Below, piece after piece: positions 1-8,942 of a DNA stretch of 64,000 bases. The DNA is taken from positions 1 through 64,000 of the forward strand of contig CACMND010000006.1 in the NCBI GenBank assembly GCA_902614975.1, given 5' to 3'. The notes under the pieces are model-generated. The model saw nothing but the letters and a program-made list of their open reading frames with translations, did not search any database and had not been told where the DNA came from. Each line of letters starts with the position of its first letter. Positions within the stretch are counted from its first letter, which is position 1. The position numbers and the translations under genes were made by a program. This DNA is from an uncultured Pelagibacteraceae bacterium. GTDB lineage: Bacteria > Pseudomonadota > Alphaproteobacteria > Pelagibacterales > Pelagibacteraceae.

Positions 1-1
1 C

Positions 2-682
2 AAAGCTACACATTTAAATGACGGGTATTATGGAAAAAAAACAGGAAACAAAATTGTTTATAGAGTTATAGCTGACTGTGCATGTAAAAATAATCAGGTT
101 TATGATGAGTGGATTGTTAGAGATCAAGGTGCATTGGTTCGACAGCTAGGTTATACACCTGAGCAATTTGCAAGGCATTTAATTGATAAAGAAGGTGGGG
201 TATCTAAAGCTATCAAAGTTTTTAATAGATCTTCTGATAAAAAGTCAGATTATACTCCAGTAAAAGTAAATGAAGTTTCATCAGGATATATATATTCCAA
301 TATTTTAAAGAAAATATTTAATAATGATTATGATTTTGAAGATTATGATAGAGCAGCCAGTCTATTTTGGCCAAGTAACAAAGTTGGAAATGGCAGTGAA
401 GATATAATTAAATATTGGAGCTCTTTAAAAAATATATTTTCTGAAATAAAGTTTACAATCGAACATGTTGCATCATTGGATGAAAAAAATAACAATCAAA
501 AAGCTACAATCAGATGGTTTTTAAGTGGTAAGCACTCTAAAGACAGTGAAGAATTTGGGAAAAAGACTGACAAAGATTTATTTATAATGGGTATAAATCA
601 TGCAGAATTAAGAGATGATAAAATAATTAGAGAATGGGTATTATTTGATGAAGTGGCTATTTGGAAACAAATATTAATGTAA
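2..682 (+). CDS. SnoaL-like protein, 5' end missing
   Basis: The reading frame is already open at the window edge, so the true start lies upstream; 226 codons are visible. The motif YDEWIVRDQGALVRQLG (about residues 34-50 of the visible part) followed by a second alpha+beta region with W and aromatic residues fits a protein with SnoaL/NTF2-like folds, a family of small cone-shaped enzymes and binding proteins including polyketide cyclases and isomerases. The first visible residues probably end one such domain and the rest forms a second one. It stops 5 bases before a MetE-like gene on the same strand, so the two are probably co-transcribed. Substrate unknown. The fold assignment is from motif memory. 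Confidence 0.6.
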   Translation, partial: KATHLNDGYYGKKTGNKIVYRVIADCACKNNQVYDEWIVRDQGALVRQLGYTPEQFARHLIDKEGGVSKAIKVFNRSSDKKSDYTPVKVNEVSSGYIYSNILKKIFNNDYDFEDYDRAASLFWPSNKVGNGSEDIIKYWSSLKNIFSEIKFTIEHVASLDEKNNNQKATIRWFLSGKHSKDSEEFGKKTDKDLFIMGINHAELRDDKIIREWVLFDEVAIWKQILM

Positions 683-687
683 AAACT

Positions 688-1815
688 ATGGATAAAATTA
701 AAACTACACATGTTGGAAGTCTGCCAAGATCAAAAAAGTTATCTGAAATACTTTTTAAAAAAGATAAAAATGAATTATTTGATCAAGGAGAACTTGATAA
801 GATAATTGAGGAAGATGTAAACAAAATTGTAAAAAAACAAATTGATATCGGGATTGATATTATAAGTGATGGTGAAATGTCAAAAATAAGTTATGCTACC
901 TACGTCAAGGATCGATTACATGGCTTTAGTGGCGAAAGTGAGAGAAGAGCTCCTAAAGACTTAGATGATTTTCCATCGTATAAAGATAAAATTGCAAAAT
1001 CAGGAGGTACACCTACTTATACAAGACCATGTTGTACTGCTGATTTAAAAATCAAAGATACTCAGTCTCTTACTAAAGATATCAGTAATTTAAAATCAGC
1101 GTTAAAAAAAAATAACCATCCTCAAGGATTTATTAACTCTGCTTCACCAGGAGTAATTTCAAATTTCCTTCCAAACAAATTTTATAAAAATGACGATGAT
1201 TATTTGGTGGCATTATCAAAAATGATGAAAACTGAATATGATGAAATAACAAAGAATGATTTATTATTGCAAATTGATTGTCCAGATCTTGCGCTTGCAA
1301 GACATATGACTTTTAAAAATGTATCAGATGAAGAATTTTTAGTTAGAGCTGAAAAACAAATTGAATGTCTTAATGAAGCAATCAAAGATATCGATTCCTC
1401 TAAGTTAAGAATGCATATCTGCTGGGGAAATTATGAAGGACCACATATTCACGATATTGGATTAGAAAAAATATTACCTATTGCTTTAAAAGCAAATATC
1501 CAAACTTATTTAATTGAATCCTCGAACCCAAGACATGCTCATGAATGGCAGGTTTTTGAAAATATAAAACTTCCTAATGATAAAGTAATAGTTCCTGGTG
1601 TAATAGACTCAACCTCAAACTTTATAGAGCATGAAGAGTTAGTAAAAAATAGAATAATTCAGTATTCAAAAGTAATTGATAAAAACCAATTAATGGCTGG
1701 AAGTGATTGTGGATTTAGTACTTTTGCTGGCTTTGGAAATGTGGATGAAAATATTGTTTACAAAAAATTTGAATCTTTGGTCGCAGGTGCAGAGCTTGCG
1801 TCAAATGCGATTTAA
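688..1815 (+). CDS. MetE-like cobalamin-independent methionine synthase family protein
   Basis: A 375-residue protein of the MetE C-terminal-domain family, which transfers methyl groups to a zinc-bound thiol such as homocysteine. The N-terminal HVGSLPRS motif is typical of the family. Expected zinc ligands are present in HICWGNYEGPH, in the IESSNPRHAHEW segment (Glu) and in AGSDCGF near the C-terminus. It has only the catalytic domain, about half the length of classical MetE, so a corrinoid protein or another small methyl donor is more likely than methyltetrahydrofolate. I chose the ATG at 688, just after the upstream stop, over a TTG at 661 that would overlap it; HVGSLP then begins near residue 8, as is usual. 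Confidence 0.75.
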   Translation: MDKIKTTHVGSLPRSKKLSEILFKKDKNELFDQGELDKIIEEDVNKIVKKQIDIGIDIISDGEMSKISYATYVKDRLHGFSGESERRAPKDLDDFPSYKDKIAKSGGTPTYTRPCCTADLKIKDTQSLTKDISNLKSALKKNNHPQGFINSASPGVISNFLPNKFYKNDDDYLVALSKMMKTEYDEITKNDLLLQIDCPDLALARHMTFKNVSDEEFLVRAEKQIECLNEAIKDIDSSKLRMHICWGNYEGPHIHDIGLEKILPIALKANIQTYLIESSNPRHAHEWQVFENIKLPNDKVIVPGVIDSTSNFIEHEELVKNRIIQYSKVIDKNQLMAGSDCGFSTFAGFGNVDENIVYKKFESLVAGAELASNAI

Positions 1816-1888
1816 AAACTACTTTTAAATTCCCTAAGGAATATATATCCTTTCGTACATAAATTTAAATTTAATGAGGGAAACAAAT

Positions 1889-3109
1889 ATGAGAAAAATA
1901 TTAATATCTTTATTGTTTCTTCTTTTTGGAACTTCTGCTTACGCAGATTGTAACATTAAGAGTGGATCAATAAATATTTTAGCTAATGATTTTCCAGCTT
2001 TAAGAACTTTCGTGGAAACTGCTAAAGGATGTAAAGGAAGTGCGGATTTTAAAGTCACACACTCATCTGAGCACAATAAAATTGCTGTGCCAGCTCTAAC
2101 TGCAAATCCATCAGAGTTTTCTGCAAGAATTGCAGCAAATAGCTCTATAGTTCCTTTGATGAACCAAGACTTAATTAGACCGCTTGATGATCTTGTTAAG
2201 AAATATGGAAAAGGAATACAAGACTCTCAATTGATAACAATTGATGGAAAAATAATGGCAGTTGCTTTTATGGCAAATACTCAGCACTTATATTACAGAG
2301 AAGATGTTTTAAAAGAATTGGGTATAGCTATTCCTAAAACATATGAGGAAGTAGTTGCGGCATCAGAAAAAATAAGAGCATCTGGTAAAATGCAATATCC
2401 TTACGCAGCAGCATACAAAGCTGGTTGGAATTTAGCAGAAGAATTCGTTAACATGTACATTGGACATGGAGGAGAATTCTTTAAAGCAGGAACTGCTCAA
2501 CCAAGCATTAACAATGCAAAAGGTGTAGCAACATTAAATATGCTAAAAAAATTAGCAGGTTTAAGTAACCCAGATTATTTAACACACGACAGTGAAGCTA
2601 TTAAAGTTGAATGGGAATCTGGAAATGTTGCATTAATGACTCTTTGGGCGTCAAGATCAGGAACATTGCTTGATGATGATGGTGATGCAAAAATTACAGC
2701 TGCAACTAAATTAACCGGACCAGCAACAGTTGCTGGAGGAAACATACCAGCGGCGACTTTATGGTGGGATGGTTTCACATTAGCAAAAAATAGATCTGAC
2801 GCTGATGCTGAAGCAACATTTAGAGCTTTGGCACACGCAGCTGCTAACAAAAAGATGGTTGCAGATGCAGCGGATCAAGCTGTTTGGTTAATTGAAGGTT
2901 TTAAGCCTGGACCAAAATCAATTGGAGTTATCGAAGCTGTTAAAATGAAAGCTAAACCATATCCAATGTTACCACAAATGGGTTTAATGCATGGTGCATT
3001 AGGAAGTGAGATTGTTGAATTTTTACAAGGTAAAGAGTCAGCAGAACAAGCTTTAAAAGATGTGGAAGCAGCTTACATGAGTAAAGCAAAAGAACAAGGC
3101 TTTCTATAA
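1889..3109 (+). CDS. ABC transporter sugar-binding protein, family 1
   Basis: A 406-residue periplasmic binding protein of the MalE/UgpB-like extracellular solute-binding family 1. It starts with a Sec signal peptide (MRKILISLLFLLFGTSAYA) and has the family's mature architecture, with Trp-rich ligand-site stretches (WESGNVALMTLWAS, LWWDGF). The start at 1889 is preferred to the ATG at 1874, because the earlier one would place charged residues ahead of the signal peptide and the GAGGG at 1876-1880 then serves as Shine-Dalgarno sequence. It is the first gene of an operon with two permeases and a HAD-like protein. The ligand is probably a sugar or polyol, not further resolvable. Confidence 0.88.
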   Translation: MRKILISLLFLLFGTSAYADCNIKSGSINILANDFPALRTFVETAKGCKGSADFKVTHSSEHNKIAVPALTANPSEFSARIAANSSIVPLMNQDLIRPLDDLVKKYGKGIQDSQLITIDGKIMAVAFMANTQHLYYREDVLKELGIAIPKTYEEVVAASEKIRASGKMQYPYAAAYKAGWNLAEEFVNMYIGHGGEFFKAGTAQPSINNAKGVATLNMLKKLAGLSNPDYLTHDSEAIKVEWESGNVALMTLWASRSGTLLDDDGDAKITAATKLTGPATVAGGNIPAATLWWDGFTLAKNRSDADAEATFRALAHAAANKKMVADAADQAVWLIEGFKPGPKSIGVIEAVKMKAKPYPMLPQMGLMHGALGSEIVEFLQGKESAEQALKDVEAAYMSKAKEQGFL

Positions 3110-3121
3110 TCAGTAAATTTT

Positions 3122-3145
3122 AAGTGGGGATGAAAATCCCCACTT
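3122..3145 (+). promoter_or_regulatory. Stem-loop between binding-protein and permease genes
   Basis: A perfect 9-bp inverted repeat (AAGTGGGGA / TCCCCACTT) with a 6-base loop (TGAAAA) starts 12 bases after the binding-protein stop and ends 9 bases before the permease ATG. There is no T-run after it, so it looks more like an mRNA-stabilising or attenuating hairpin than a full terminator. It would let the binding protein be made in excess of the permeases. The structure is seen; the role is inferred. Confidence 0.75.
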
Positions 3146-3154
3146 ATTACATTA

Positions 3155-4183
3155 ATGCCTAACAAAACTTTTTTTTGGTTTTTCTTGCCAACTGGATTGG
3201 CAATGATTTTATTTATAGGTCTTCCTATTATTTCAACTGGGATACAATCATTTTATGCACAGCACGACCAAGTAGTTAAGGAAGTAAAAAAATGTGATCC
3301 TTTTGGATGTACAGTTTCTATAGTTGTTGACCAAGAAAAAACCTCAAAAATTCGTGAAGAAAAGCCTTTAGGAAAATTCAACGGATTTGGGACTTATGTG
3401 GATAGAAATCATCTTGCAGTCGAAGAGATTGGAAATTTTTGGAATGAAACAAATAGTTTTGGGGAATTTGTGGATCAAGTTACTAACCTACCCTTTTATA
3501 AGGCTCTAATTTTTACTTTAACCTATTGTTTGTTTGTAACTCCTAACGTCTTACTTTTAGGTTTTATAATTGCTTTAAGTCTTAATGCAGTAACTAGAAG
3601 AATTAGAGGACCATTAATATTTGGAACCATATTGCCAATGATTGTCACTCCATTGGTAGGTTCTTTAGTTTTATTTTGGATGATAGATGCAGAGGGGATT
3701 ATTGGTGCGAATTTGCAGATGTTGATGGATGATCCTTATTTATCATTAAAATCCTCAAAAACTCTTACTTGGATAACTATAATAATTTATGGAATTTGGC
3801 ACCATTCACCATTTGCTTTTGTAGTATTTTATGCAGCTTTACAAACTGTTCCGCAAGAACCTGTTGAAGCAGCTATTATTGATGGAGCATCAAGATGGCA
3901 GAGAGTAAGACATATTGTTTTGCCTCATATTTATCCTGTAGTTACATTTGTTGCTCTCATATCCTTGATGGATAATTTTAGAGTTTTTGAGCCTATAATT
4001 GGTTTCAGTGCTGAAGGAAGTGCTCAATCTTTGTCTTGGTTAATTTATGATAACCTAGTTAATGAGGAAGTAATATTATTTGGTTCGGCCGCAGCCACCT
4101 CAATGATGACGATTGTTGGGATAGCCATACTTTTAGCACCAGTTTTAATAAGAACATGGAAGGAATTTAGGACAGCGAGATAA
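3155..4183 (+). CDS. ABC transporter permease, MalF type
   Basis: A 342-residue inner-membrane permease. It has an N-terminal transmembrane helix, a roughly 90-residue extracytoplasmic segment and then five further hydrophobic helices. The EAA loop that contacts the ATPase is visible as EPVEAAIIDGASRWQRVRHIVLP near residues 236-258. It forms a heterodimer with the next gene's product. The large external segment (about residues 30-115) is similar in placement to the extra domain of MalF. The gene begins after the stem-loop that follows the binding-protein gene and ends directly against the next start. Confidence 0.88.
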   Translation: MPNKTFFWFFLPTGLAMILFIGLPIISTGIQSFYAQHDQVVKEVKKCDPFGCTVSIVVDQEKTSKIREEKPLGKFNGFGTYVDRNHLAVEEIGNFWNETNSFGEFVDQVTNLPFYKALIFTLTYCLFVTPNVLLLGFIIALSLNAVTRRIRGPLIFGTILPMIVTPLVGSLVLFWMIDAEGIIGANLQMLMDDPYLSLKSSKTLTWITIIIYGIWHHSPFAFVVFYAALQTVPQEPVEAAIIDGASRWQRVRHIVLPHIYPVVTFVALISLMDNFRVFEPIIGFSAEGSAQSLSWLIYDNLVNEEVILFGSAAATSMMTIVGIAILLAPVLIRTWKEFRTAR

Positions 4184-5065
4184 ATGGAATACGGACTTGA
4201 TAAAAGATCGAATGCTTTAAAAATTTTTAATACAACTTTTATAATAGTTTGGTTGTTGGTTGCATGCTTTCCCTTTATTTGGACTTTCTGGGGATCATTT
4301 AAAGTAAGAGCTGACTTTTTTTCAAGAGCTGACTGGTGGTATGCTATTACAGCATTCAATACGTTGTTAGAAACTGGAGGAAAGTTTACAACAGATGCTT
4401 ATAGTCAAGCATGGACTGAAGGAGAGTTTTGGAAAGCATCTAGGAATACAGTTATAGTTACATTCTTTGTTGTAACCATTTCATTGTTCCTCGGGACCTT
4501 AGGAGCTTATGCTTTATCTAGATCAACAAGAAATTATGCATTTTGGATTTTAATTGCAGCATTAATTTTTAGAGCAATGCCACACATTACTTTAGTATCT
4601 GGTTATTTATTTCCCTTTTTTCAATTACAAATTTGGGGAATACTACCAACGACCATTGTTGTTCTTGTTGCAATAAATCAACCATTTACCTTATGGTTAT
4701 TATATTCATTTTTTAAAACTGTTCCTAAAGAACTTGATGAAAGTGCTTTAATTGATGGCTGTTCTTATTTTCAAGCATTCAGACATATCATTATGCCAGT
4801 TATGTGGCCTGGAGTAATAACAGCTGGATTATTTAGTTTAATGCTTGCGTATAACGATTTTACAGTGACTGCTCTTTTATTGAATCAGGAAAATCATACA
4901 ATGGTTCCTAAAATCCAAAGTTATCTTGGAACAAATCAACATGAAGGTAATTTGATGTGGGCTGTTTCAGCAGTTGTTTCAGCTACAGCTCCTTTATTTA
5001 TGTTAGTTATGTTTTTCCAAAGACAAGTAATCAGTGGATTAACAGCTGGTGCCGTGAAGGGATAA
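4184..5065 (+). CDS. ABC transporter permease, MalG type
   Basis: A 293-residue inner-membrane permease with about six hydrophobic helices. Its EAA loop reads ELDESALIDGCSYFQAFRHI near residues 184-203, followed by the usual IMPVMWPG segment. Its ATG follows the upstream TAA without a spacer, so translation is probably coupled. It partners the preceding permease in importing the ligand of the binding protein at 1889. No ATPase gene lies beside the pair, so it must use an ATPase encoded elsewhere, as MsmK-type shared ATPases do in other bacteria. Confidence 0.88.
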   Translation: MEYGLDKRSNALKIFNTTFIIVWLLVACFPFIWTFWGSFKVRADFFSRADWWYAITAFNTLLETGGKFTTDAYSQAWTEGEFWKASRNTVIVTFFVVTISLFLGTLGAYALSRSTRNYAFWILIAALIFRAMPHITLVSGYLFPFFQLQIWGILPTTIVVLVAINQPFTLWLLYSFFKTVPKELDESALIDGCSYFQAFRHIIMPVMWPGVITAGLFSLMLAYNDFTVTALLLNQENHTMVPKIQSYLGTNQHEGNLMWAVSAVVSATAPLFMLVMFFQRQVISGLTAGAVKG

Positions 5066-5724
5066 TGAGTTACAAAGCTGTTTTATTTGGTTCTATTGGA
5101 ACTTTAGCTGAGACATCAGATCTTCAAAGAAATGCATTTAATGAAGCTTTTAAAATAAGTGGATTAGACTGGTTTTGGGATGAAGATATATACAGAAAAC
5201 TATTGTCAAAATCAGGTGGAACTACGAGAATCAATGATTACGCAAAAGATACTAGTGTTGAAATAGACGGAAAAAAAATAAGAAATTTAAAAACCAAAAT
5301 TTTTAATGAATATTTAAACAAACACAAAGTTGAGCCTAGAGACGGTGTAAAAGAAATAATTCAATTTTGCAAAAAGAACAAAATAAAAATTGGGCTTGCT
5401 AGCTCAACAACGAGTAACAATATAAATTCTATTTTTAACTCGTTAAGAGGAAGAATTGAAAAAAAAGATTTTGATTTTATAGGCAACAATGAATTTATAT
5501 TAAGAGAAAAACCATATCCGGATATTTATAATTATGCTTTAAAATACTTGAATATTAACTCAGACGAGTGTGTGGCAATTGAAGATACAGAAGAAAGTTT
5601 AAATTCTGCTTTAAGTGCAGATATAAAATGTGTTGCATTTCCTGGAAAATATCACACTCAATACGGATTTGATGGGAACCATTTAAAGGTTAAGAAATTA
5701 TCAAAAAAAATCTTTAATAAATAA
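5065..5724 (+). CDS. HAD-superfamily (CbbY/PGM-like) protein lacking the nucleophile Asp
   Basis: A 219-residue protein of the beta-phosphoglucomutase-like HAD subfamily. Motif II (LASSTTSNN, Ser/Thr at 113-116), motif III (REKPYPD, Lys149) and motif IV (AIEDTEES, Glu173-Asp174) are intact, and the helical cap is present. Motif I, normally FDxDGT, reads FGSIGT at residues 8-13, so both the nucleophile Asp and the general acid/base Asp are missing. It is therefore probably not a standard phosphatase or mutase; a binding or regulatory role is possible. The ATG overlaps the permease stop by one base (TAATG), which also fixes this start over an upstream in-frame ATG inside the permease. Its end overlaps the convergent lysE-family gene. 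Confidence 0.8.
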   Translation: MSYKAVLFGSIGTLAETSDLQRNAFNEAFKISGLDWFWDEDIYRKLLSKSGGTTRINDYAKDTSVEIDGKKIRNLKTKIFNEYLNKHKVEPRDGVKEIIQFCKKNKIKIGLASSTTSNNINSIFNSLRGRIEKKDFDFIGNNEFILREKPYPDIYNYALKYLNINSDECVAIEDTEESLNSALSADIKCVAFPGKYHTQYGFDGNHLKVKKLSKKIFNK

Positions 5725-6328
5725 TATCTCTAATAATGTAAAAAACTATACCTGACATAAATATTATAATAAAAATATTTATGTATTTCCAAAAGCTTCT
5801 ATTATTTAATTTGTTTGAAAAAATCTTAGATAAGTATCCTAAAGAAAAGAAAAATAAAAAAGAAGCTATAGAAGCGCCTATTCCAAAGTAAATTTTGTTT
5901 TCAATATTAAAGGATTTTGAAAAATTTCCTAAAAAAAATACTGTATCAGAATATACGTGAGGATTTAAGTATGTAAAACCTAAGGTCTTAATAAAGATAT
6001 TAAATGAACTCTGTGCTATGATATTATTTTTAAATTCTAAAGATTTAAATTTAAATATTTCTTTAATTTTTCCGTAAATAAAAAAAGATAAAAAAATAAT
6101 TAAAAGGATATTTAAAATCAGCTCCACTACATTATTAAAATAATAAGAAAAATAATTAAATAAAAAGATACCTAAAAAAATTAAAATCAAATCGGATAAT
6201 GCACAGACTAAGCAAACTAAAAATATGTATTGTTTCTTTAATCCTTGCTCTATTACAAAAACATTTTGTGGTCCAATTGCAAAAATTAATGTTAAGCCCG
6301 TCAAAAAACCTAAAAAAAGAAAAGACAT
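5714..6328 (-). CDS. LysE/ArgO-family amino acid exporter
   Basis: A 204-residue membrane protein with about six helices. The N-terminal AIGPQNVFVIEQGLKKQ stretch is diagnostic of the LysE/ArgO family, which exports basic amino acids such as lysine and arginine using the proton gradient. A second family element, TYLNPHVYSDTV, is at about residues 118-129. Its 3' end overlaps the convergent HAD-like gene by 11 bases. It stops two bases short of the MFS gene that lies upstream of it on the same strand, so the two exporters probably share an mRNA. The substrate is inferred from the family only. Confidence 0.85.
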   Translation of the reverse strand: MSFLFLGFLTGLTLIFAIGPQNVFVIEQGLKKQYIFLVCLVCALSDLILIFLGIFLFNYFSYYFNNVVELILNILLIIFLSFFIYGKIKEIFKFKSLEFKNNIIAQSSFNIFIKTLGFTYLNPHVYSDTVFFLGNFSKSFNIENKIYFGIGASIASFLFFFSLGYLSKIFSNKLNNRSFWKYINIFIIIFMSGIVFYIIRDIIY

Positions 6329-6330
6329 TT

Positions 6331-7500
6331 TTAAGAAACTGATTTTTTATCAGCCATAAAACTTACTAAAATAATTAATAATAAAAAAGGTATGCAAATA
6401 AGATTCATCATTTTCCATCCAATAGAATTTAGTAAAATTCCAGCAGATAAACTGGCCAAAGCCATAGTTGAAAAAACAATTAAGTCATTTATTCCTTGCA
6501 CTTTAAATTTTTCTTCTTTGTTGTAAGTCAAAACCACTAAGCTGGTACCTGATATAAATAAGAAATTCCAACCAAGACCTAAAAAAACTAATGAGATCAT
6601 ATAATTGAGATATGTCTGTTCAAATAAACTTAAAAGAACTGTAATAAAAAAAAATAAAACTCCACCATAAATTATTGTACTGTGTCCATATTTTTTTATT
6701 AAATTACCTGTTATTAATGACGGTAAAAACATTGCGACCACATGAAATTGTAATACCAAGCCAGTTTCTTTTAAGCTCATATTTTCCATAACATGCATAC
6801 TTAAAGGAGTTGCTGTCATTAAAAATGACATTACTGCGTAAGCAAAAGCAGCTGCAGTAATTGCTTGCAAAAACCTTGGTTGTAATACGATAGATTTTAG
6901 ATTTCTTATATTTCCTTCTTTTAGACTATCCTCCTGAACATTTTCGACATTTTTAAAAAAAAATAAAAAAACTCCTGGCATAAAAGAAAGGAAAGATAAT
7001 AAAAGATAAGAACCAACATATAAATGATCTTGGATTAAATCTTTAGTGTAGTTTGCAAGACTTATGCCTAAAAATGCTGACACAATCCCTGCCAATAGAA
7101 GAGTGGAAATTGCTTTTGGTATTTTGTCTTTTTCAACACTTTCAGCTGCTGCAAATCTATATTGATGATTAAATGCAGCGCCCATTCCAAGAATTAAGCA
7201 AGATAAACAAAATAAATTAAAACTTTTCTGACTGATAGCAAAAGCAGCAAGCAGTGCTGAACATGAACTACCTATAGCCGCAAATACAAAACCATTCCTT
7301 CTTCCAATTTTACTCATAATATTTGCCGCTAAGACAGTAAAACTTGCAGTTCCAACTACGAATAAAGCGGTTGGTAAGGTTGATAAAGATTGATTTGAGC
7401 TTATTTGAGAACCAACTATTCCGCTAACAAATACTGTTATTGTTGCTGTGGTAAAACCAAATATCTGACCTAACGTAAGTAAGGATAAATTTCTGTTCAT
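6331..7500 (-). CDS. Major facilitator superfamily transporter
   Basis: A 389-residue protein with about twelve hydrophobic helices arranged as two halves, a cytoplasmic loop between them (around NVENVQEDSLKEGN), and an MFS-type basic turn after helix 2 (MSKIGRRNG). The substrate cannot be told; resemblance is to small drug or metabolite efflux MFS proteins. The ATG at 7500 is preferred to a TTG four codons earlier. It is divergent from the racemase-family gene, with an 83-base spacer containing a 12-base palindrome (7536-7547). It is probably co-transcribed with the LysE-family gene. Confidence 0.85.
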   Translation of the reverse strand: MNRNLSLLTLGQIFGFTTATITVFVSGIVGSQISSNQSLSTLPTALFVVGTASFTVLAANIMSKIGRRNGFVFAAIGSSCSALLAAFAISQKSFNLFCLSCLILGMGAAFNHQYRFAAAESVEKDKIPKAISTLLLAGIVSAFLGISLANYTKDLIQDHLYVGSYLLLSFLSFMPGVFLFFFKNVENVQEDSLKEGNIRNLKSIVLQPRFLQAITAAAFAYAVMSFLMTATPLSMHVMENMSLKETGLVLQFHVVAMFLPSLITGNLIKKYGHSTIIYGGVLFFFITVLLSLFEQTYLNYMISLVFLGLGWNFLFISGTSLVVLTYNKEEKFKVQGINDLIVFSTMALASLSAGILLNSIGWKMMNLICIPFLLLIILVSFMADKKSVS

Positions 7501-7583
7501 AATAAGCGTCAATATATTTTTGCTGTTATTTAAATATCTATATAGATGTTTTGAATTTTAATATAGAAGATATTATTTAAATT

Positions 7584-8285
7584 ATGATTGGAATATTAGG
7601 TGGTATGGGAACTCAAGCGGGCTTGGACTTTTGTGATAAGCTTGCAAAATTAAACAGAGGAAAATTAGACCAAAAATATCCAATGTTTGTTCTTTACAAT
7701 AAATCAAATACACCGCGAAGAGCAGAAAATTTAAAACAATACAAAAATGTTTTAAAAGAATTAATTGCTGGTTGTAGAATGCTGGAAAAAAATAAATGCA
7801 AGTTTATTGTAATGCCTTGTAATACAGCACATTACTGGCATGAAGATATTCAAAAAAAAATAAACGTGCCATTTCTAAGTATGCCAAAAGAGGTATATTT
7901 AAATACTCAAAAAAAATTTAAGAAAAATTCAACTATAGGATTATTAAGCACTGAAGCTACTTTAGACACAAAAATCTACCATAAATATTTTGAAAAAAAT
8001 TATAATTTGATAAGTCCAAGTGAAAGATTACAAAAGAGTTCAGTAAATACTGCTATTAAATATGTAAAAAAAGGTAAAGTAAAAGATGCTGAAAAAGCTT
8101 TAAGACCGGCGGTTAAATTTTTAATGAAAAAAAAATGTAAAAAAATAATTCTTGGTTGTACAGAACTACCAATTGCTATTTTTGCTTACAAATCCTTTAA
8201 AAAAGCAAAAGATTCAAAATTATTTATAGACCCAAATCTTTTGTTAGCTCAAGTGTGTATGAAAAAATATAAAGGTTTAAAATAA
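7584..8285 (+). CDS. Aspartate/glutamate racemase family protein
   Basis: A 233-residue protein beginning with the family signature MIGILGGMGTQAG. Both catalytic cysteines of cofactor-independent Asp/Glu racemases are visible: Cys79 in VMPCNTAHYW and Cys192 in LGCTELP. It interconverts L- and D- forms of an amino acid, most likely aspartate, glutamate or another polar one. Lysine-rich stretches in the C-terminal half are typical of AT-rich genomes. It ends two bases before the convergent methyltransferase gene. Which amino acid it uses cannot be decided from sequence alone. Confidence 0.85.
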   Translation: MIGILGGMGTQAGLDFCDKLAKLNRGKLDQKYPMFVLYNKSNTPRRAENLKQYKNVLKELIAGCRMLEKNKCKFIVMPCNTAHYWHEDIQKKINVPFLSMPKEVYLNTQKKFKKNSTIGLLSTEATLDTKIYHKYFEKNYNLISPSERLQKSSVNTAIKYVKKGKVKDAEKALRPAVKFLMKKKCKKIILGCTELPIAIFAYKSFKKAKDSKLFIDPNLLLAQVCMKKYKGLK

Positions 8286-8287
8286 AT

Positions 8288-8941
8288 TTAATTTTTTTTA
8301 TTACAAATAAAGTATAATTTTCTTGGAAACGATCCTTCTTCAAAATAGTCAATACTTATGTTTTTAAATCCACTTGTTAAATTAAGTATTTTATCTTTTG
8401 AAAAAAAATGAATAATAAATCCATCTATTTCATATAAATCTTCTCCTCTATGAATTCCTTTTTTATAGTCCCCATCATCAGTATTTCTGACTGTGTAAAT
8501 ATTTATTCCTCCTGGTTTTAAAATTCTATGAATCTCGCTATTAAGTTTGTCCAAATCTTTCTGAGTTAAAGCCATGCAATAAAGCATATGTGAATAACAA
8601 GCATCAACTGAATTGCTTTCAAATGGCAAATCCTCTCTTATGTCAAATTTTAATGCAGAAATTGAAGATGTTAGATTTTCTTTTTTTATTTTTTTATTGA
8701 TAACTTTAATTCCATTTTCACTATAATCTAATGCTGTTACATTTATCAAATTCTTTGCAAAGTAAATGCTATCTCTTCCTAGGCCCGCTCCTAGCTCAAC
8801 AATTTTAGAATAATTATTTTCTTTGAAAATATTCAAAGCTTTTTTTGCAGGTAAACTTGGTTCTAAACCAAACATCTCAGGCTTATTTGAGAAATTAGAT
8901 TCCCAATGCTGAGATTGTCGATTTAAAATATTTTTATCCAA
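8288..8941 (-). CDS. Class I SAM-dependent methyltransferase
   Basis: A 217-residue cytosolic methyltransferase of the Rossmann type. Motif I, which binds S-adenosylmethionine, reads VELGAGLGRDSI around residues 47-58, followed by ALDYSENGI at the ribose-binding acidic position. FDIREDLPF supplies the adenine-binding Asp and SVDACYSHMLYCMAL the post-motif II region. The family resembles thiopurine/tellurite-type small-molecule methyltransferases, but the acceptor is unknown. It follows the peroxiredoxin gene by one base on the same strand, so it may belong to a detoxification operon. Confidence 0.82.
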   Translation of the reverse strand: MDKNILNRQSQHWESNFSNKPEMFGLEPSLPAKKALNIFKENNYSKIVELGAGLGRDSIYFAKNLINVTALDYSENGIKVINKKIKKENLTSSISALKFDIREDLPFESNSVDACYSHMLYCMALTQKDLDKLNSEIHRILKPGGINIYTVRNTDDGDYKKGIHRGEDLYEIDGFIIHFFSKDKILNLTSGFKNISIDYFEEGSFPRKLYFICNKKN

Positions 8942-8942
8942 T

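Noticed and set aside
1836-1852. AAGGA/TCCTT hairpin between the MetE-like and sugar-binding-protein genes
   Set aside because: A five-base stem with an AT loop and little tail; too weak to call.
7536-7547. ATCTATATAGAT palindrome between the MFS and racemase-family genes
   Set aside because: A 12-base AT-rich palindrome in an AT-rich spacer is weak evidence; no regulator gene lies nearby.
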